Shown here piece by piece: positions 1 to 7,491 of a stretch of 47,407 bases of DNA (its first letter is position 1; each line of letters begins with the position of its first letter). The position numbers and the translations under genes are program-made. The notes under the pieces were generated by a model. It saw only the letters and a program-made list of their open reading frames with translations, was not told the DNA's origin and made no database searches. Source of the stretch: Lachnospiraceae bacterium (lineage in GTDB: Bacteria; Bacillota; Clostridia; Lachnospirales; Lachnospiraceae). The stretch is taken from NCBI GenBank assembly GCA_024681775.1, contig JAILAF010000041.1, positions 1-47,407 on the forward strand, in the 5' to 3' direction.

Positions 1-227
1 GTACCGATAAAGCTGGGGAAGGAGAAGCTGCTGTAGATCACAAAGAACATACATGACACCAGAGTCATGCCCAGTTTTTTGCTGTTCCCCACCAGCAGAT
101 CCCAGAGACGAAAGCCGAAGCCCGTTACAAAAAGCGCCACCAGAGCGGGATAATAACATATTTTGTTTTTCCTGCCGAAAAGGATGAGCCGGGAACGGAC
201 CCGCTCGCGCAGCGTCTTCTTAAACAT
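1..227 (-). CDS. Membrane protein, N-terminal fragment (cut by window start)
   Basis: Only the first 75 codons are inside the window. The start ATG lies at 225-227 and is preceded by an AAGGA ribosome site that overlaps the stop of the lactonase gene, so the two are probably co-transcribed. The N-terminus is strongly basic (MFKKTLRERVRSRLILFGRK) and is followed by two hydrophobic stretches, near residues 26-40 and 52-70, which fits a polytopic membrane protein with a cytoplasmic N-terminus. I do not recognise the family from this fragment, and the rest of the gene is outside the window. Confidence 0.6.
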   Translation of the reverse strand, partial: MFKKTLRERVRSRLILFGRKNKICYYPALVALFVTGFGFRLWDLLVGNSKKLGMTLVSCMFFVIYSSFSFPSFIG

Positions 228-236
228 AGGGTGTCC

Positions 237-1292
237 TTAAGCAAGTGCGTGGAAGATGATACAGTTGGGCTGATTCACCGAAACGGGTCTGCCGTTCAGC
301 ACCATGGTGTGTGCCTCCAGGTCGATGGAGAAGAAGGTCATAGTATTGGTCTCGTGGTTCAGGGAGACCAGATACTTGTTGTTGGGGAAGATCTCCGCAT
401 CCTTGGGATACTCTCCCGCCACGGGAAGCAGGAAGTTCCTGCTGATATGACCGGTCTCCTGGTCCACGTTAAAGACGGCCACGGAATTGTCCCCCGCCAG
501 GGAGGTCAGCAGATATTTGTAATCCTCGGAGAAGCTCAGAGCGCTGGCCGCATAGGTGCTGCCCTGCTCCATCTTCACAATCTTCTCGGACTGGATCTTC
601 TCGAAAACGGGAAGGCCGTCCTTGTATTTGTAGGAATGCACGTCGATGGTGCACTCCTGCTCGTTTACGATATAGATAAACTTGCCGTCCCTGGAGATCT
701 TGATATGACGGGGCGCAGCCTCGATGTCGCAGCGGATGATGTCCACCAGGCGGACCTTGCCGGTCTTGGTGTCCAGGCTATAGACATTCACATGATCCGT
801 CCCCTGGTCCGCCACCAGCAGGAAACGGTTGTCATGGGTCATGCGGGCACAGTTGATATGAGGACGGAAGTTCCGCTCCACCATGCTGCCCAGTCCCTTG
901 TGGTAGATCTCGTCGGTGATGGCACCCACGGAGCCGTCGTCCTTTAAGCGCAGCACCGTCAGCTTGCCGTCATGATAACCCGCCACAAAAAGGTACCGGT
1001 CGGTGTAATCCGTGGAAATATAGCAGCCGCGCATACCGTTGATGGGTGCGTAGTTGATGATCTTCAGGGTGCCGTCGGGCTGGATGGTATAGGCCTCCAC
1101 ACCCATGTCCGTGATGGAATACAGATACTTCCGGTTGTGCGAGATGGTGACATAGGAGGAATTGCTGATCTCCACCTTGTCCTTCTCGATGAAACGACCT
1201 GATTTCATATCCACATCATAGACCTTGATCCCGTGATTGTCTCCCTGGGTGTAAGAAGAAACGTAAGCAACGTATTTTACTTCCTTGGACAT
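237..1292 (-). CDS. Lactonase-family beta-propeller protein (6-phosphogluconolactonase-like)
   Basis: About 351 residues, the usual size of the seven-bladed propeller family that includes YkgB/Pgl (COG2706). Repeated blade-like segments are visible, such as VTISHNRKYLYSIT, MTHDNRFLLVADQGTDHVNVY and IKISRDGKFIYIVNE. Known members hydrolyse 6-phosphogluconolactone in the pentose phosphate pathway or cleave related lactones; the substrate here is inferred only from the family. The start MSKEVKY is chosen over a longer frame because AGGAGG stands 6 bases upstream of it. No signal peptide is seen, so it is probably cytoplasmic. It precedes the cut membrane protein gene by 9 bases, in one operon. 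Confidence 0.85.
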   Translation of the reverse strand: MSKEVKYVAYVSSYTQGDNHGIKVYDVDMKSGRFIEKDKVEISNSSYVTISHNRKYLYSITDMGVEAYTIQPDGTLKIINYAPINGMRGCYISTDYTDRYLFVAGYHDGKLTVLRLKDDGSVGAITDEIYHKGLGSMVERNFRPHINCARMTHDNRFLLVADQGTDHVNVYSLDTKTGKVRLVDIIRCDIEAAPRHIKISRDGKFIYIVNEQECTIDVHSYKYKDGLPVFEKIQSEKIVKMEQGSTYAASALSFSEDYKYLLTSLAGDNSVAVFNVDQETGHISRNFLLPVAGEYPKDAEIFPNNKYLVSLNHETNTMTFFSIDLEAHTMVLNGRPVSVNQPNCIIFHALA

Positions 1293-1323
1293 GATGCACC
1301 TCCTGCATTCCATAGTTGTAATT

Positions 1324-1332
1324 ATTTTAGCA
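1324..1332 (-). promoter_or_regulatory. Extended -10 promoter candidate for the lactonase gene
   Basis: The minus strand reads TGCTAAAAT, an extended -10 element about 30 bases before the lactonase start. No good -35 hexamer is seen at the usual distance, which extended -10 promoters can tolerate. Confidence 0.4.
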
Positions 1333-1374
1333 CAGGAATCATAAAAATACAGAATATTTTTGAAAAACACGGCT

Positions 1375-1403
1375 TTGACCTTTGGGTAGGTTTTCAGTAT
1401 ACT
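1375..1403 (+). promoter_or_regulatory. Sigma-A type promoter for aroC
   Basis: TTGACC at 1375-1380 and TATACT at 1398-1403 are separated by 17 bases. The expected transcription start near 1410 gives a leader of about 53 bases before the aroC ribosome site. Confidence 0.7.
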
Positions 1404-1462
1404 GAATAAGATTTCATGCAGTGAAACGTTGAAAAATATTCAGCCCTGAAAGGAGCACACAA

Positions 1463-2563
1463 ATGGCCGGATCCGGTTTCGGAAGAATCTACAGAATCAC
1501 CACCTGGGGAGAGTCCCACGGCCCCGCACTGGGCGTCGTCGTGGACGGGTGCCCCGCAGGCCTGCCGCTGTCCGAGGAGGACATCCAGGTCTTTCTGGAC
1601 CGCAGAAAGCCCGGCGCTTCCCCCCTCTCCACACCCCGGAGCGAGGCGGACAAAGTACGGATCCTTTCCGGCGTCTTTGAAGGCGTCACCACCGGCGCTC
1701 CCATCAGCCTCATGGTGGAAAATACCTCCCAGTGCTCCGCCGACTACGGGGAGATGAAGGACACCTACCGTCCCGGTCATGCGGACTTTTGTTACGATGC
1801 CAAATACGGCATCCGTGACTACCGCGGCGGCGGACGCTCCTCCGGCAGAGAGACCATCGGCCGGGTGGCAGCAGGCGCCATCGCATCCAGGATCCTCTCC
1901 GAGCTGGGCATCTCCGTGGAGGCTTATACCACATCCATCGGCCCCGTACAGGTCCGTGAGGGCGTCTACTCCAGAGAGCAGGTCCTCTCCTGTCCCACCG
2001 CCATGCCAGATCCAGAGGCAGACAGGAAGGCTACGGAATACGTAAAGCAGATGGCAGCGGAGAAAAACTCCGTGGGCGGCACCATGGAATGCATCATCCG
2101 GGGCGTGCCCGCCGGCATCGGCGATCCCGTCTTTGACAAGCTGGACGCGCTCCTGGCCTCCGCCGTCATGAGCATCGGTGCGGTAAAAGCCGTAGAGATC
2201 GGCGACGGCACCGCGGTAAGCACCCTCACCGGAAAAGAAAACAACGACCCCTTCACAACGGAAAACGGTACGATCACCAAGACCACCAACCACAGCGGAG
2301 GGATCCTGGGCGGCATCAGCGACGGCACCGACATCCTGGTCAGGGCCTCGGTAAAGCCCACCCCTTCCATCTTCTCGCCCCAGCAGACCGTAAACAAAAA
2401 CGGGGATCCCGTCACCCTCACCATCGCAGGGCGACACGATCCCGTCATCATTCCCAGAGCCGTGGTTGTGATGGAAGCCATGTGTGCCATCACCGTTCTG
2501 GATGCGCTGCTGGTCAATCAAAGTGCCAGAATGGAGTACCTGAAGGATTTCTATTGTTCGTAA
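1463..2563 (+). CDS. aroC: Chorismate synthase
   Basis: This 366-residue protein makes chorismate from 5-enolpyruvylshikimate-3-phosphate, the last shikimate step, using reduced FMN. The family signatures are clear: GESHGPALG near residue 16, RPGHADFCYDAKYG near residue 100, the RGGGRSSGRET motif near residue 125, and the C-terminal GRHDPVIIPRAVVVMEA block. The length is normal for the bacterial family. An AAAGGAG ribosome site lies upstream of the ATG. It stands alone on the plus strand with its own promoter, and no other aromatic pathway gene is nearby. It converges on the DUF5662 gene with 47 bases between the stop codons and no obvious terminator. Confidence 0.97.
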   Translation: MAGSGFGRIYRITTWGESHGPALGVVVDGCPAGLPLSEEDIQVFLDRRKPGASPLSTPRSEADKVRILSGVFEGVTTGAPISLMVENTSQCSADYGEMKDTYRPGHADFCYDAKYGIRDYRGGGRSSGRETIGRVAAGAIASRILSELGISVEAYTTSIGPVQVREGVYSREQVLSCPTAMPDPEADRKATEYVKQMAAEKNSVGGTMECIIRGVPAGIGDPVFDKLDALLASAVMSIGAVKAVEIGDGTAVSTLTGKENNDPFTTENGTITKTTNHSGGILGGISDGTDILVRASVKPTPSIFSPQQTVNKNGDPVTLTIAGRHDPVIIPRAVVVMEAMCAITVLDALLVNQSARMEYLKDFYCS

Positions 2564-2610
2564 TCCGGCAGACACGTTTCTTTGGCACTGTGAGACTGAC
2601 GCTCCGCAGC

Positions 2611-3177
2611 TTATTTCGATTTTTTCTTCTTCACCAGCTCCTCTTTGATCCTGCGGAAGGCTACTTCTTCCCCTTCCTCGGCCAGGAGCTCCAGGTAGTG
2701 CTTTAATTTCGCCAGGGTCTCCGGATGCACCGGCGTCCGCTCCACCCGGTCCATGAGATAGGCCAGAGGACTGGCATCCGTGTAAGCATCGCCCATATAG
2801 ACCTTGGAGGCCGCGATGCGGTCCATGATCATCTCTGCGATGTAGCGGTCCGGCATGGGAACCGGCACCAGTGTCGGTTCTCCGGGCTCCCGTCCTTTCG
2901 GATTGTAATCGATCCAATACTCATAATGGTGCTTGTTGCGCCCCTGATGATGAAGCCATGCGGTAGAATACCCTATGGCTTCTCTTTCTGCGTTGTTGGG
3001 GCTGCGGGTGCCCTGATAGTACCGGACTCCCACCAGGAATTCCGTGGGGCTGTATTTGGACAGATCGTGGGTCAGTCCCTGATAGTACAGGCCCACCCGA
3101 AAGCAGCCTCTTCTCACATATCTGCGATGTCTGGAGACCGTTCTGAAATGTCCCCAAAAATTCTTCCAGGTACTCAT
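2611..3177 (-). CDS. DUF5662 family protein
   Basis: The 188-residue protein matches, from memory, the DUF5662 family common in Clostridia. It carries the motif THDLSKYSPTEF (residues 36-47) and conserved His residues in AWLHHQGRNKHHYEYW (residues 73-88), then a Lys-rich C-terminus. The clustered His, Asp and Glu could suggest metal binding in an HD-like helical fold, but this is inference and no activity is known. Its start overlaps the stop of the preceding GH13-like gene as ATGA, so translation is probably coupled. No signal peptide or membrane segment is seen. Confidence 0.7.
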   Translation of the reverse strand: MSTWKNFWGHFRTVSRHRRYVRRGCFRVGLYYQGLTHDLSKYSPTEFLVGVRYYQGTRSPNNAEREAIGYSTAWLHHQGRNKHHYEYWIDYNPKGREPGEPTLVPVPMPDRYIAEMIMDRIAASKVYMGDAYTDASPLAYLMDRVERTPVHPETLAKLKHYLELLAEEGEEVAFRRIKEELVKKKKSK

Positions 3178-5003
3178 TTGCTCTTCGTTACTTTCTCAGG
3201 CGCTTCCTCCAGGCAGTATACACCGATGGTCCTGGGAGGCATGCGCAGTGTCAGATCCTTGGAGACAGCGGGTGCGCTTACTCCGGGTGCCGTGGAGAAC
3301 GTTCCCTTCCAGGCATATCCCTTGGGGGCCTTCGGCAGTGCCAAATCCTGGTCCTTCCAGTAGAGATTCACTGCCAGGTACAAAAGGGCAGGTGCGCTCT
3401 TTTTCCGGGCGCTTTCGGCTGCGGCATAATGCTCGCAGTACAGCAGTCCCACGGTCCTGGAATAATGGTCCATGGCCGCTCTCCAGGCGCTCTCGCCGTG
3501 GTAGGACAGATCCGGGAAGCCGGTGTGATCCCCATCCAGCATGGAAAGCTCCCGTCCGGTGTGCAGGATCCGGTGCTCCTTGCGGAAAGCGATCATCTCC
3601 TTCACGAAGCGATAGAGCTCAGCGTTTTTCTCCAGATCCTTCCAATCCAGCCAGGTCACCTTGGAGTCGATGCAGTAGGGATTGTTGTTTCCCTTCTGGG
3701 AATTGCCGAATTCATCCCCCATGAAGAACATGGGTGTTCCGGCGCTCGTCAGCAGCAGGAAAAAGGCGTTCCGAAGCTGCTGCTCTCTGAGCTGCAAAAC
3801 CTTCGCTTTTCTGGTGGGACCTTCCTCGCCACAATTCCAGCTGAAATTGTAATTGCTGCCGTCCCGGTTCTCCTCGCCGTTTTCCTCGTTGTGCTTCTTG
3901 TCATAGCTCACCAGATCCGCCATGGTAAAGCCACGGTAGCTGGTGAGGAAATTGATCCGTCCGAAGCCCGCAGGCTCCGCCTTCTGGATCCCCAGGAAGG
4001 AAGAAAGAGACCCTTCGTCCCCCTTCAGAAGCCGCCTTGCGGGATATTGATAATCTTCCTGATACAGGCCGATGCGGCGCTGTTTCGTATAGTCGTAGGA
4101 AGCCCCACCCAGACCGGGGACCCCCTCCAGGTGATCGCACAGAAGCTTCGTCTCCGACAGCAGCGGATCCATGGACAGTCCGCCCATGGGGATCTGCTCT
4201 CCCACCAGATGGAAGCCGTCGATGTGATAGTTCAGCACCCAGTAGTGGAGCACCGCCAGGATCATCGCTTCCGGCGCGTCCTTGTCAAAATAGAACTGCA
4301 GGATCACTTCCATTTCCGCCGCGTGCAGGTCCCGCACCAGGTCGCAGACCTCCTTCACCGCATTCCCGGTACCGATGTAGGAAGGCTTCGGGACAAAGTA
4401 TCTGCCGGGAGCATAGCCCCAGTAATTGGTCTTCCCGGAAAGGATCTCCTTCTGGTTCTTGTCATTGATGGCTTCGTCAAAATCATAGATGGGCTGCAGG
4501 CACAGGGTTGTCACACCCAGGTCCCGCAGATAGGGGATTTTCTCTCTGAGTCCCTCCAGGGTGCCCTTCTTTTTCACATGGGAGGAAGGGGAAGCGGTAA
4601 AGCCACGGACATGGAGCTGGTACCAGATGCTGTCCTCGAAAGGATGCCGCACCGGCCGGTCTCCCTGCCAATCGTAGGTAAAATCGGGAAAAACGGCTTT
4701 TCTGACACCGCCGTCAGATAACTTCAAAAATCCCTTGGCCAACGGATCTTCCACTTCTACGCCGCCGCAGGAAAAGGTATAGGAGATCCGACTGCTCTTT
4801 ACGCCGGGAAGGTGCAGCATCTGCATGGATCCGCAGCGCTGACCTTCGGAGAAAGCATGACGCTCCAGAAGCGTTTTCCCCTGTCTGTCATACAGGAGCA
4901 CCTCACAGTCCTCCAGATCCGAAAGCAGCACAAAGGTAACGCCGCCGGGATCCACGAAGCTCCCCTGCAGATAACTCATTGTCGTCCAGGATTGATTGCC
5001 CAT
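3174..5003 (-). CDS. GlgX-like GH13 protein, apparently lacking catalytic residues
   Basis: The 609-residue protein has the architecture of glycogen debranching enzymes: an N-terminal beta-sandwich domain (about 1-105), a GH13 barrel (about 120-490) and a C-terminal beta domain. GlgX-type blocks remain, notably KTNYWGY, DLVSYDKKHNEENGEENRDGSN and MGDEFGNSQKGNNNPYC. The three catalytic acids appear to be gone. The nucleophile site reads DGFHLV (V267 for Asp, H265 for the conserved Arg). The acid/base region reads KLLCDHLE in place of an AEPW-like motif. The transition-state His-Asp pair reads SYRGF (Y356, R357). The frame is intact, so it may be a binding or regulatory pseudoenzyme. The ribosome site is GAGGGAGA. 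It is co-transcribed with the DUF5662 gene. Confidence 0.85.
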   Translation of the reverse strand: MGNQSWTTMSYLQGSFVDPGGVTFVLLSDLEDCEVLLYDRQGKTLLERHAFSEGQRCGSMQMLHLPGVKSSRISYTFSCGGVEVEDPLAKGFLKLSDGGVRKAVFPDFTYDWQGDRPVRHPFEDSIWYQLHVRGFTASPSSHVKKKGTLEGLREKIPYLRDLGVTTLCLQPIYDFDEAINDKNQKEILSGKTNYWGYAPGRYFVPKPSYIGTGNAVKEVCDLVRDLHAAEMEVILQFYFDKDAPEAMILAVLHYWVLNYHIDGFHLVGEQIPMGGLSMDPLLSETKLLCDHLEGVPGLGGASYDYTKQRRIGLYQEDYQYPARRLLKGDEGSLSSFLGIQKAEPAGFGRINFLTSYRGFTMADLVSYDKKHNEENGEENRDGSNYNFSWNCGEEGPTRKAKVLQLREQQLRNAFFLLLTSAGTPMFFMGDEFGNSQKGNNNPYCIDSKVTWLDWKDLEKNAELYRFVKEMIAFRKEHRILHTGRELSMLDGDHTGFPDLSYHGESAWRAAMDHYSRTVGLLYCEHYAAAESARKKSAPALLYLAVNLYWKDQDLALPKAPKGYAWKGTFSTAPGVSAPAVSKDLTLRMPPRTIGVYCLEEAPEKVTKSK

Positions 5004-5017
5004 AAATCTCCCTCATC

Positions 5018-5033
5018 CCGCCTGATCAGGCGG
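5018..5033. repeat. Perfect 16-bp palindrome in the GH13-like gene leader
   Basis: The sequence CCGCCTGATCAGGCGG is its own reverse complement. It sits 14 bases upstream of the start codon, just before the ribosome site, inside the transcribed leader. It could be an operator or a short RNA hairpin affecting translation. Confidence 0.6.
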
Positions 5034-5107
5034 ACCGCGTGCAAAACGGAAGGCATGCGATCCGAAAGATCCTATCATCACCCCCAATTGTGCACAAAAT
5101 CGTTACA

Positions 5108-5136
5108 ATTATACCGTATTGCAAGAAAATCAGCAA
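5108..5136 (-). promoter_or_regulatory. Sigma-A promoter for the GH13-like/DUF5662 operon
   Basis: On the minus strand TTGCTG (5131-5136) and a consensus TATAAT (5108-5113) are separated by 17 bases. The expected start near 5101 gives a leader of about 98 bases. It is interleaved with the divergent promoter at 5119-5147. Confidence 0.7.
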
Positions 5137-5147
5137 CCGATTAAAAT
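5119..5147 (+). promoter_or_regulatory. Sigma-A promoter for the DUF1292 gene
   Basis: TTGCAA (5119-5124) and TAAAAT (5142-5147) are separated by 17 bases, about 40 bases before the start codon. It overlaps the opposite promoter, so the two probably cannot both be occupied by polymerase. Confidence 0.6.
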
Positions 5148-5186
5148 GGTGGTGTACCTTACCAATCACCTATAAGGAGGACCATT

Positions 5187-5519
5187 ATGGCATCCAGAGA
5201 TCAGATCGCAGAAGAAGAAATGACCGTCAGCCTGGAGCTGGATAACGGCGAAACCGTAGAGTGCGCCATCGTCACCATTTTTGAGATGGAAGGCAGGGAC
5301 TATATCGCACTGCTCCCCACCAGCGAGACCAGTGTGGGGGAGGCCGGAGATGTGTGGATCTACCGCTACAGTGAGAATCCCGACGATCCCAACGAGGAAC
5401 CGGAACTGACCTACATCGACGACGAGGACGAGTACGAGCGGGCATCCGACGCTTTCGACGAGTACCTGGACTCCTGTGAATTCGACGAGCTGGTGGATTC
5501 CGAGGATTCCGAGGACTGA
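5187..5519 (+). CDS. DUF1292 domain protein (UPF0473-like)
   Basis: This 110-residue, very acidic protein has the short DUF1292 beta domain found across Firmicutes. The core reads VSLELDNGETVECAIVTIF, followed by GRDYIALLP and VWIYRY, and the tail is almost all Asp, Glu and Ser (pI clearly low). The function of the family is unknown. It starts with ATG after a strong AAGGAGG site. It stands alone on the plus strand and is divergent from the GH13-like gene. Members of this family often sit next to yrrK/ruvX or spxA-type genes elsewhere; that context is absent here. Confidence 0.85.
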   Translation: MASRDQIAEEEMTVSLELDNGETVECAIVTIFEMEGRDYIALLPTSETSVGEAGDVWIYRYSENPDDPNEEPELTYIDDEDEYERASDAFDEYLDSCEFDELVDSEDSED

Positions 5520-5607
5520 GCGCCGTATCTTACGCCGCGCAGGTTTCCGAACCCTCCGATCCGTCTGAAAGAGGTCGCATCCGGCATGGACCGGACAGGA
5601 AACCGCT

Positions 5608-7491
5608 TCAACCCAGGCAATCCCGGAATGCTTGATTTTCCAGGAGCGGCCGCAGGAAGCGGGAAGGGATCCGGGGACGCTCGACCGAGCCCGTGAGATA
5701 GTACATCTCCAGACGGTCCTTCGCCCTGGTCATGGCTACGTAAAAGAGCCGCAGTTCTTCCTGTAACGTCCGGTCCGACACCATCCTGCCGTAGGGGAAT
5801 ACCCCTTCATTGCAATCCGGCAGGATCACCGTTTCAAATTCCAGACCCTTTGACGCATGTGCCGTCATGAGATGAATGCCGCAGGCCTCCGCACCTGCGG
5901 CATTTGCCTGTCCCAGATGGGCTTCATAGTCCTTCTGCTTTTCTTTCCATTCCCCGAGGCTGCGCAGGCCTTCGCAATCCCTGCTCAAAAAATCCAGCAC
6001 CTGCAGGGCTTCTCTGCATTTTTCCGGATCCTTTTCATAGGTCATCCGCACCCACGCTTCATACCCGATGCTCCGCCGCAGATACCAGATCCTGGCGGCA
6101 AAGGGCGCCTTCCCCAGCATCCGGAGCTGCCGGATCAAGCTCTCCGTGCGCTCCACCCGCTCCGCCGCATGGGGAAGATCCGGCCTTGCTGCATAGAAAC
6201 GCAGGGCGTTCTCCAGAGGCTCCCCCGCTCCCGTAAGCGCCTCTCTGCTGATATAACGCAGGGGCTTGGCGATGATCCTTGCGACGGCCTCCCGGTCTCC
6301 CGGATCCTCCGCCGCCCGGAAGTAGGCAAAGACATCCGATGCCACGGGATGACTGTATATACTGGTGGCGATCTCCTTCATCACATAGCGGATCCCCTGC
6401 TCTGTCAGGCGGCCTGCAAAGGCCTGCATGGACAGATTCGTGCGAAAGAGCACCGCCGTTTCCCTACCGTTCTTCACTGCTTCCCGGAGCCTGCCCATCA
6501 GGTATGCTTCCTGCTCCGTATCAGCAGCAAATCCCCGGATCTTCAGCTCTCCCGCCTCCTTCCGCTGGGACCGGAGATGCTTTTCAAAGCGCTCCTTTCC
6601 CGTTTCGATCACGGCATTGGAAGCTTCCACCAGGCGATATGCGGACCGGTAGTTTTCCTCCAGGAGCAGGGTGCGCGCTCCGAATTCCTCCAGGAAAAGC
6701 TGCATGCAGCCGATGTGGGCGCCCCGGAACCGGTAGATGCTCTGGTTCTCGTCCCCCACGCAAAAGACCGCCGTCTCCTTCCTGCACAGGAGCTTTAAGG
6801 TCTCGTATTGCACCGGTCCGATGTCCTGGAACTCATCCACCAGGATATGGGAAAATCGCTCCTGCCAGCTGCGCCGAAAGCCTTCATCCGCCTGCAGCGC
6901 CGCACGGCATTCATAGACCATGTCATCAAAATCGATGCGTCCTCTGCGGCGCTTTATCCGGTCATACTCCGAAAGCAGGTCGGAAAAAGCGGGACGCAAA
7001 AGCTCCGGCAGCAGCGCCAGGGACTCTGCTTCCTCCATGGTATTTTTGTAATAGGATACGGCCTCACAAAGAGATGTGACAAGGGTGTCACGACTGCCCG
7101 CTTCCGACAGTTCGGCGCGGGAAAAACGACTTTTTAAACAATCACCCAGAACAGCTTTCTTTTCGTTTTCTTTTAAGAGCTTCAGTGCGGATTGTTTGCG
7201 GGAAGACCGCAGAATGTGATAATAGACGGAATGAAACGTTCCGAAATTGACGGGATAGGGAAAATCGCTGCTTTTTTGAAAGCGTTCCTGCATATGCAGT
7301 GCGGCATCCCTTGTGAAAGTGATCACCAGGATCTCCTCCGGCGGGACACCGAAGTCCCGGATCAGCGTCAGGATCCTGTGCGTAATAACAAAGGTCTTGC
7401 CCGACCCGGGACCTGCCAGAAGCAGCAGGTTCCCGGGAGGAGCATTGACAGCTTTGGTCTGGGAAGGATTGAGTCCGGGCTGCTCAGGCAT
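5608..7491 (-). CDS. UvrD/PcrA-like superfamily 1A DNA helicase
   Basis: The 627-residue protein has the full motif series of 3'-5' SF1A helicases: Walker A AGPGSGKT (residues 27-34), motif Ia LVITFTRDAA, Walker B LVDEFQDI, motif III GDENQSIYRFRGA, motif IV LEENYRS, motif V HASKGLEFETVILP and motif VI FYVAMTRAKDR. It would unwind DNA with ATP during repair or replication restart. It is about 100 residues shorter than typical PcrA/UvrD, mainly because the C-terminal tail is missing, so it may be a separate paralog beside a true pcrA elsewhere. Its ATG lies inside the end of gltX, overlapping by 8 bases, so translation is probably coupled. Confidence 0.9.
   Translation of the reverse strand: MPEQPGLNPSQTKAVNAPPGNLLLLAGPGSGKTFVITHRILTLIRDFGVPPEEILVITFTRDAALHMQERFQKSSDFPYPVNFGTFHSVYYHILRSSRKQSALKLLKENEKKAVLGDCLKSRFSRAELSEAGSRDTLVTSLCEAVSYYKNTMEEAESLALLPELLRPAFSDLLSEYDRIKRRRGRIDFDDMVYECRAALQADEGFRRSWQERFSHILVDEFQDIGPVQYETLKLLCRKETAVFCVGDENQSIYRFRGAHIGCMQLFLEEFGARTLLLEENYRSAYRLVEASNAVIETGKERFEKHLRSQRKEAGELKIRGFAADTEQEAYLMGRLREAVKNGRETAVLFRTNLSMQAFAGRLTEQGIRYVMKEIATSIYSHPVASDVFAYFRAAEDPGDREAVARIIAKPLRYISREALTGAGEPLENALRFYAARPDLPHAAERVERTESLIRQLRMLGKAPFAARIWYLRRSIGYEAWVRMTYEKDPEKCREALQVLDFLSRDCEGLRSLGEWKEKQKDYEAHLGQANAAGAEACGIHLMTAHASKGLEFETVILPDCNEGVFPYGRMVSDRTLQEELRLFYVAMTRAKDRLEMYYLTGSVERPRIPSRFLRPLLENQAFRDCLG

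Noticed and set aside
5520-5607. Terminator between the convergent DUF1292 and helicase genes
   Set aside because: No stable GC-rich stem with a T-run is visible in this 88-base gap.
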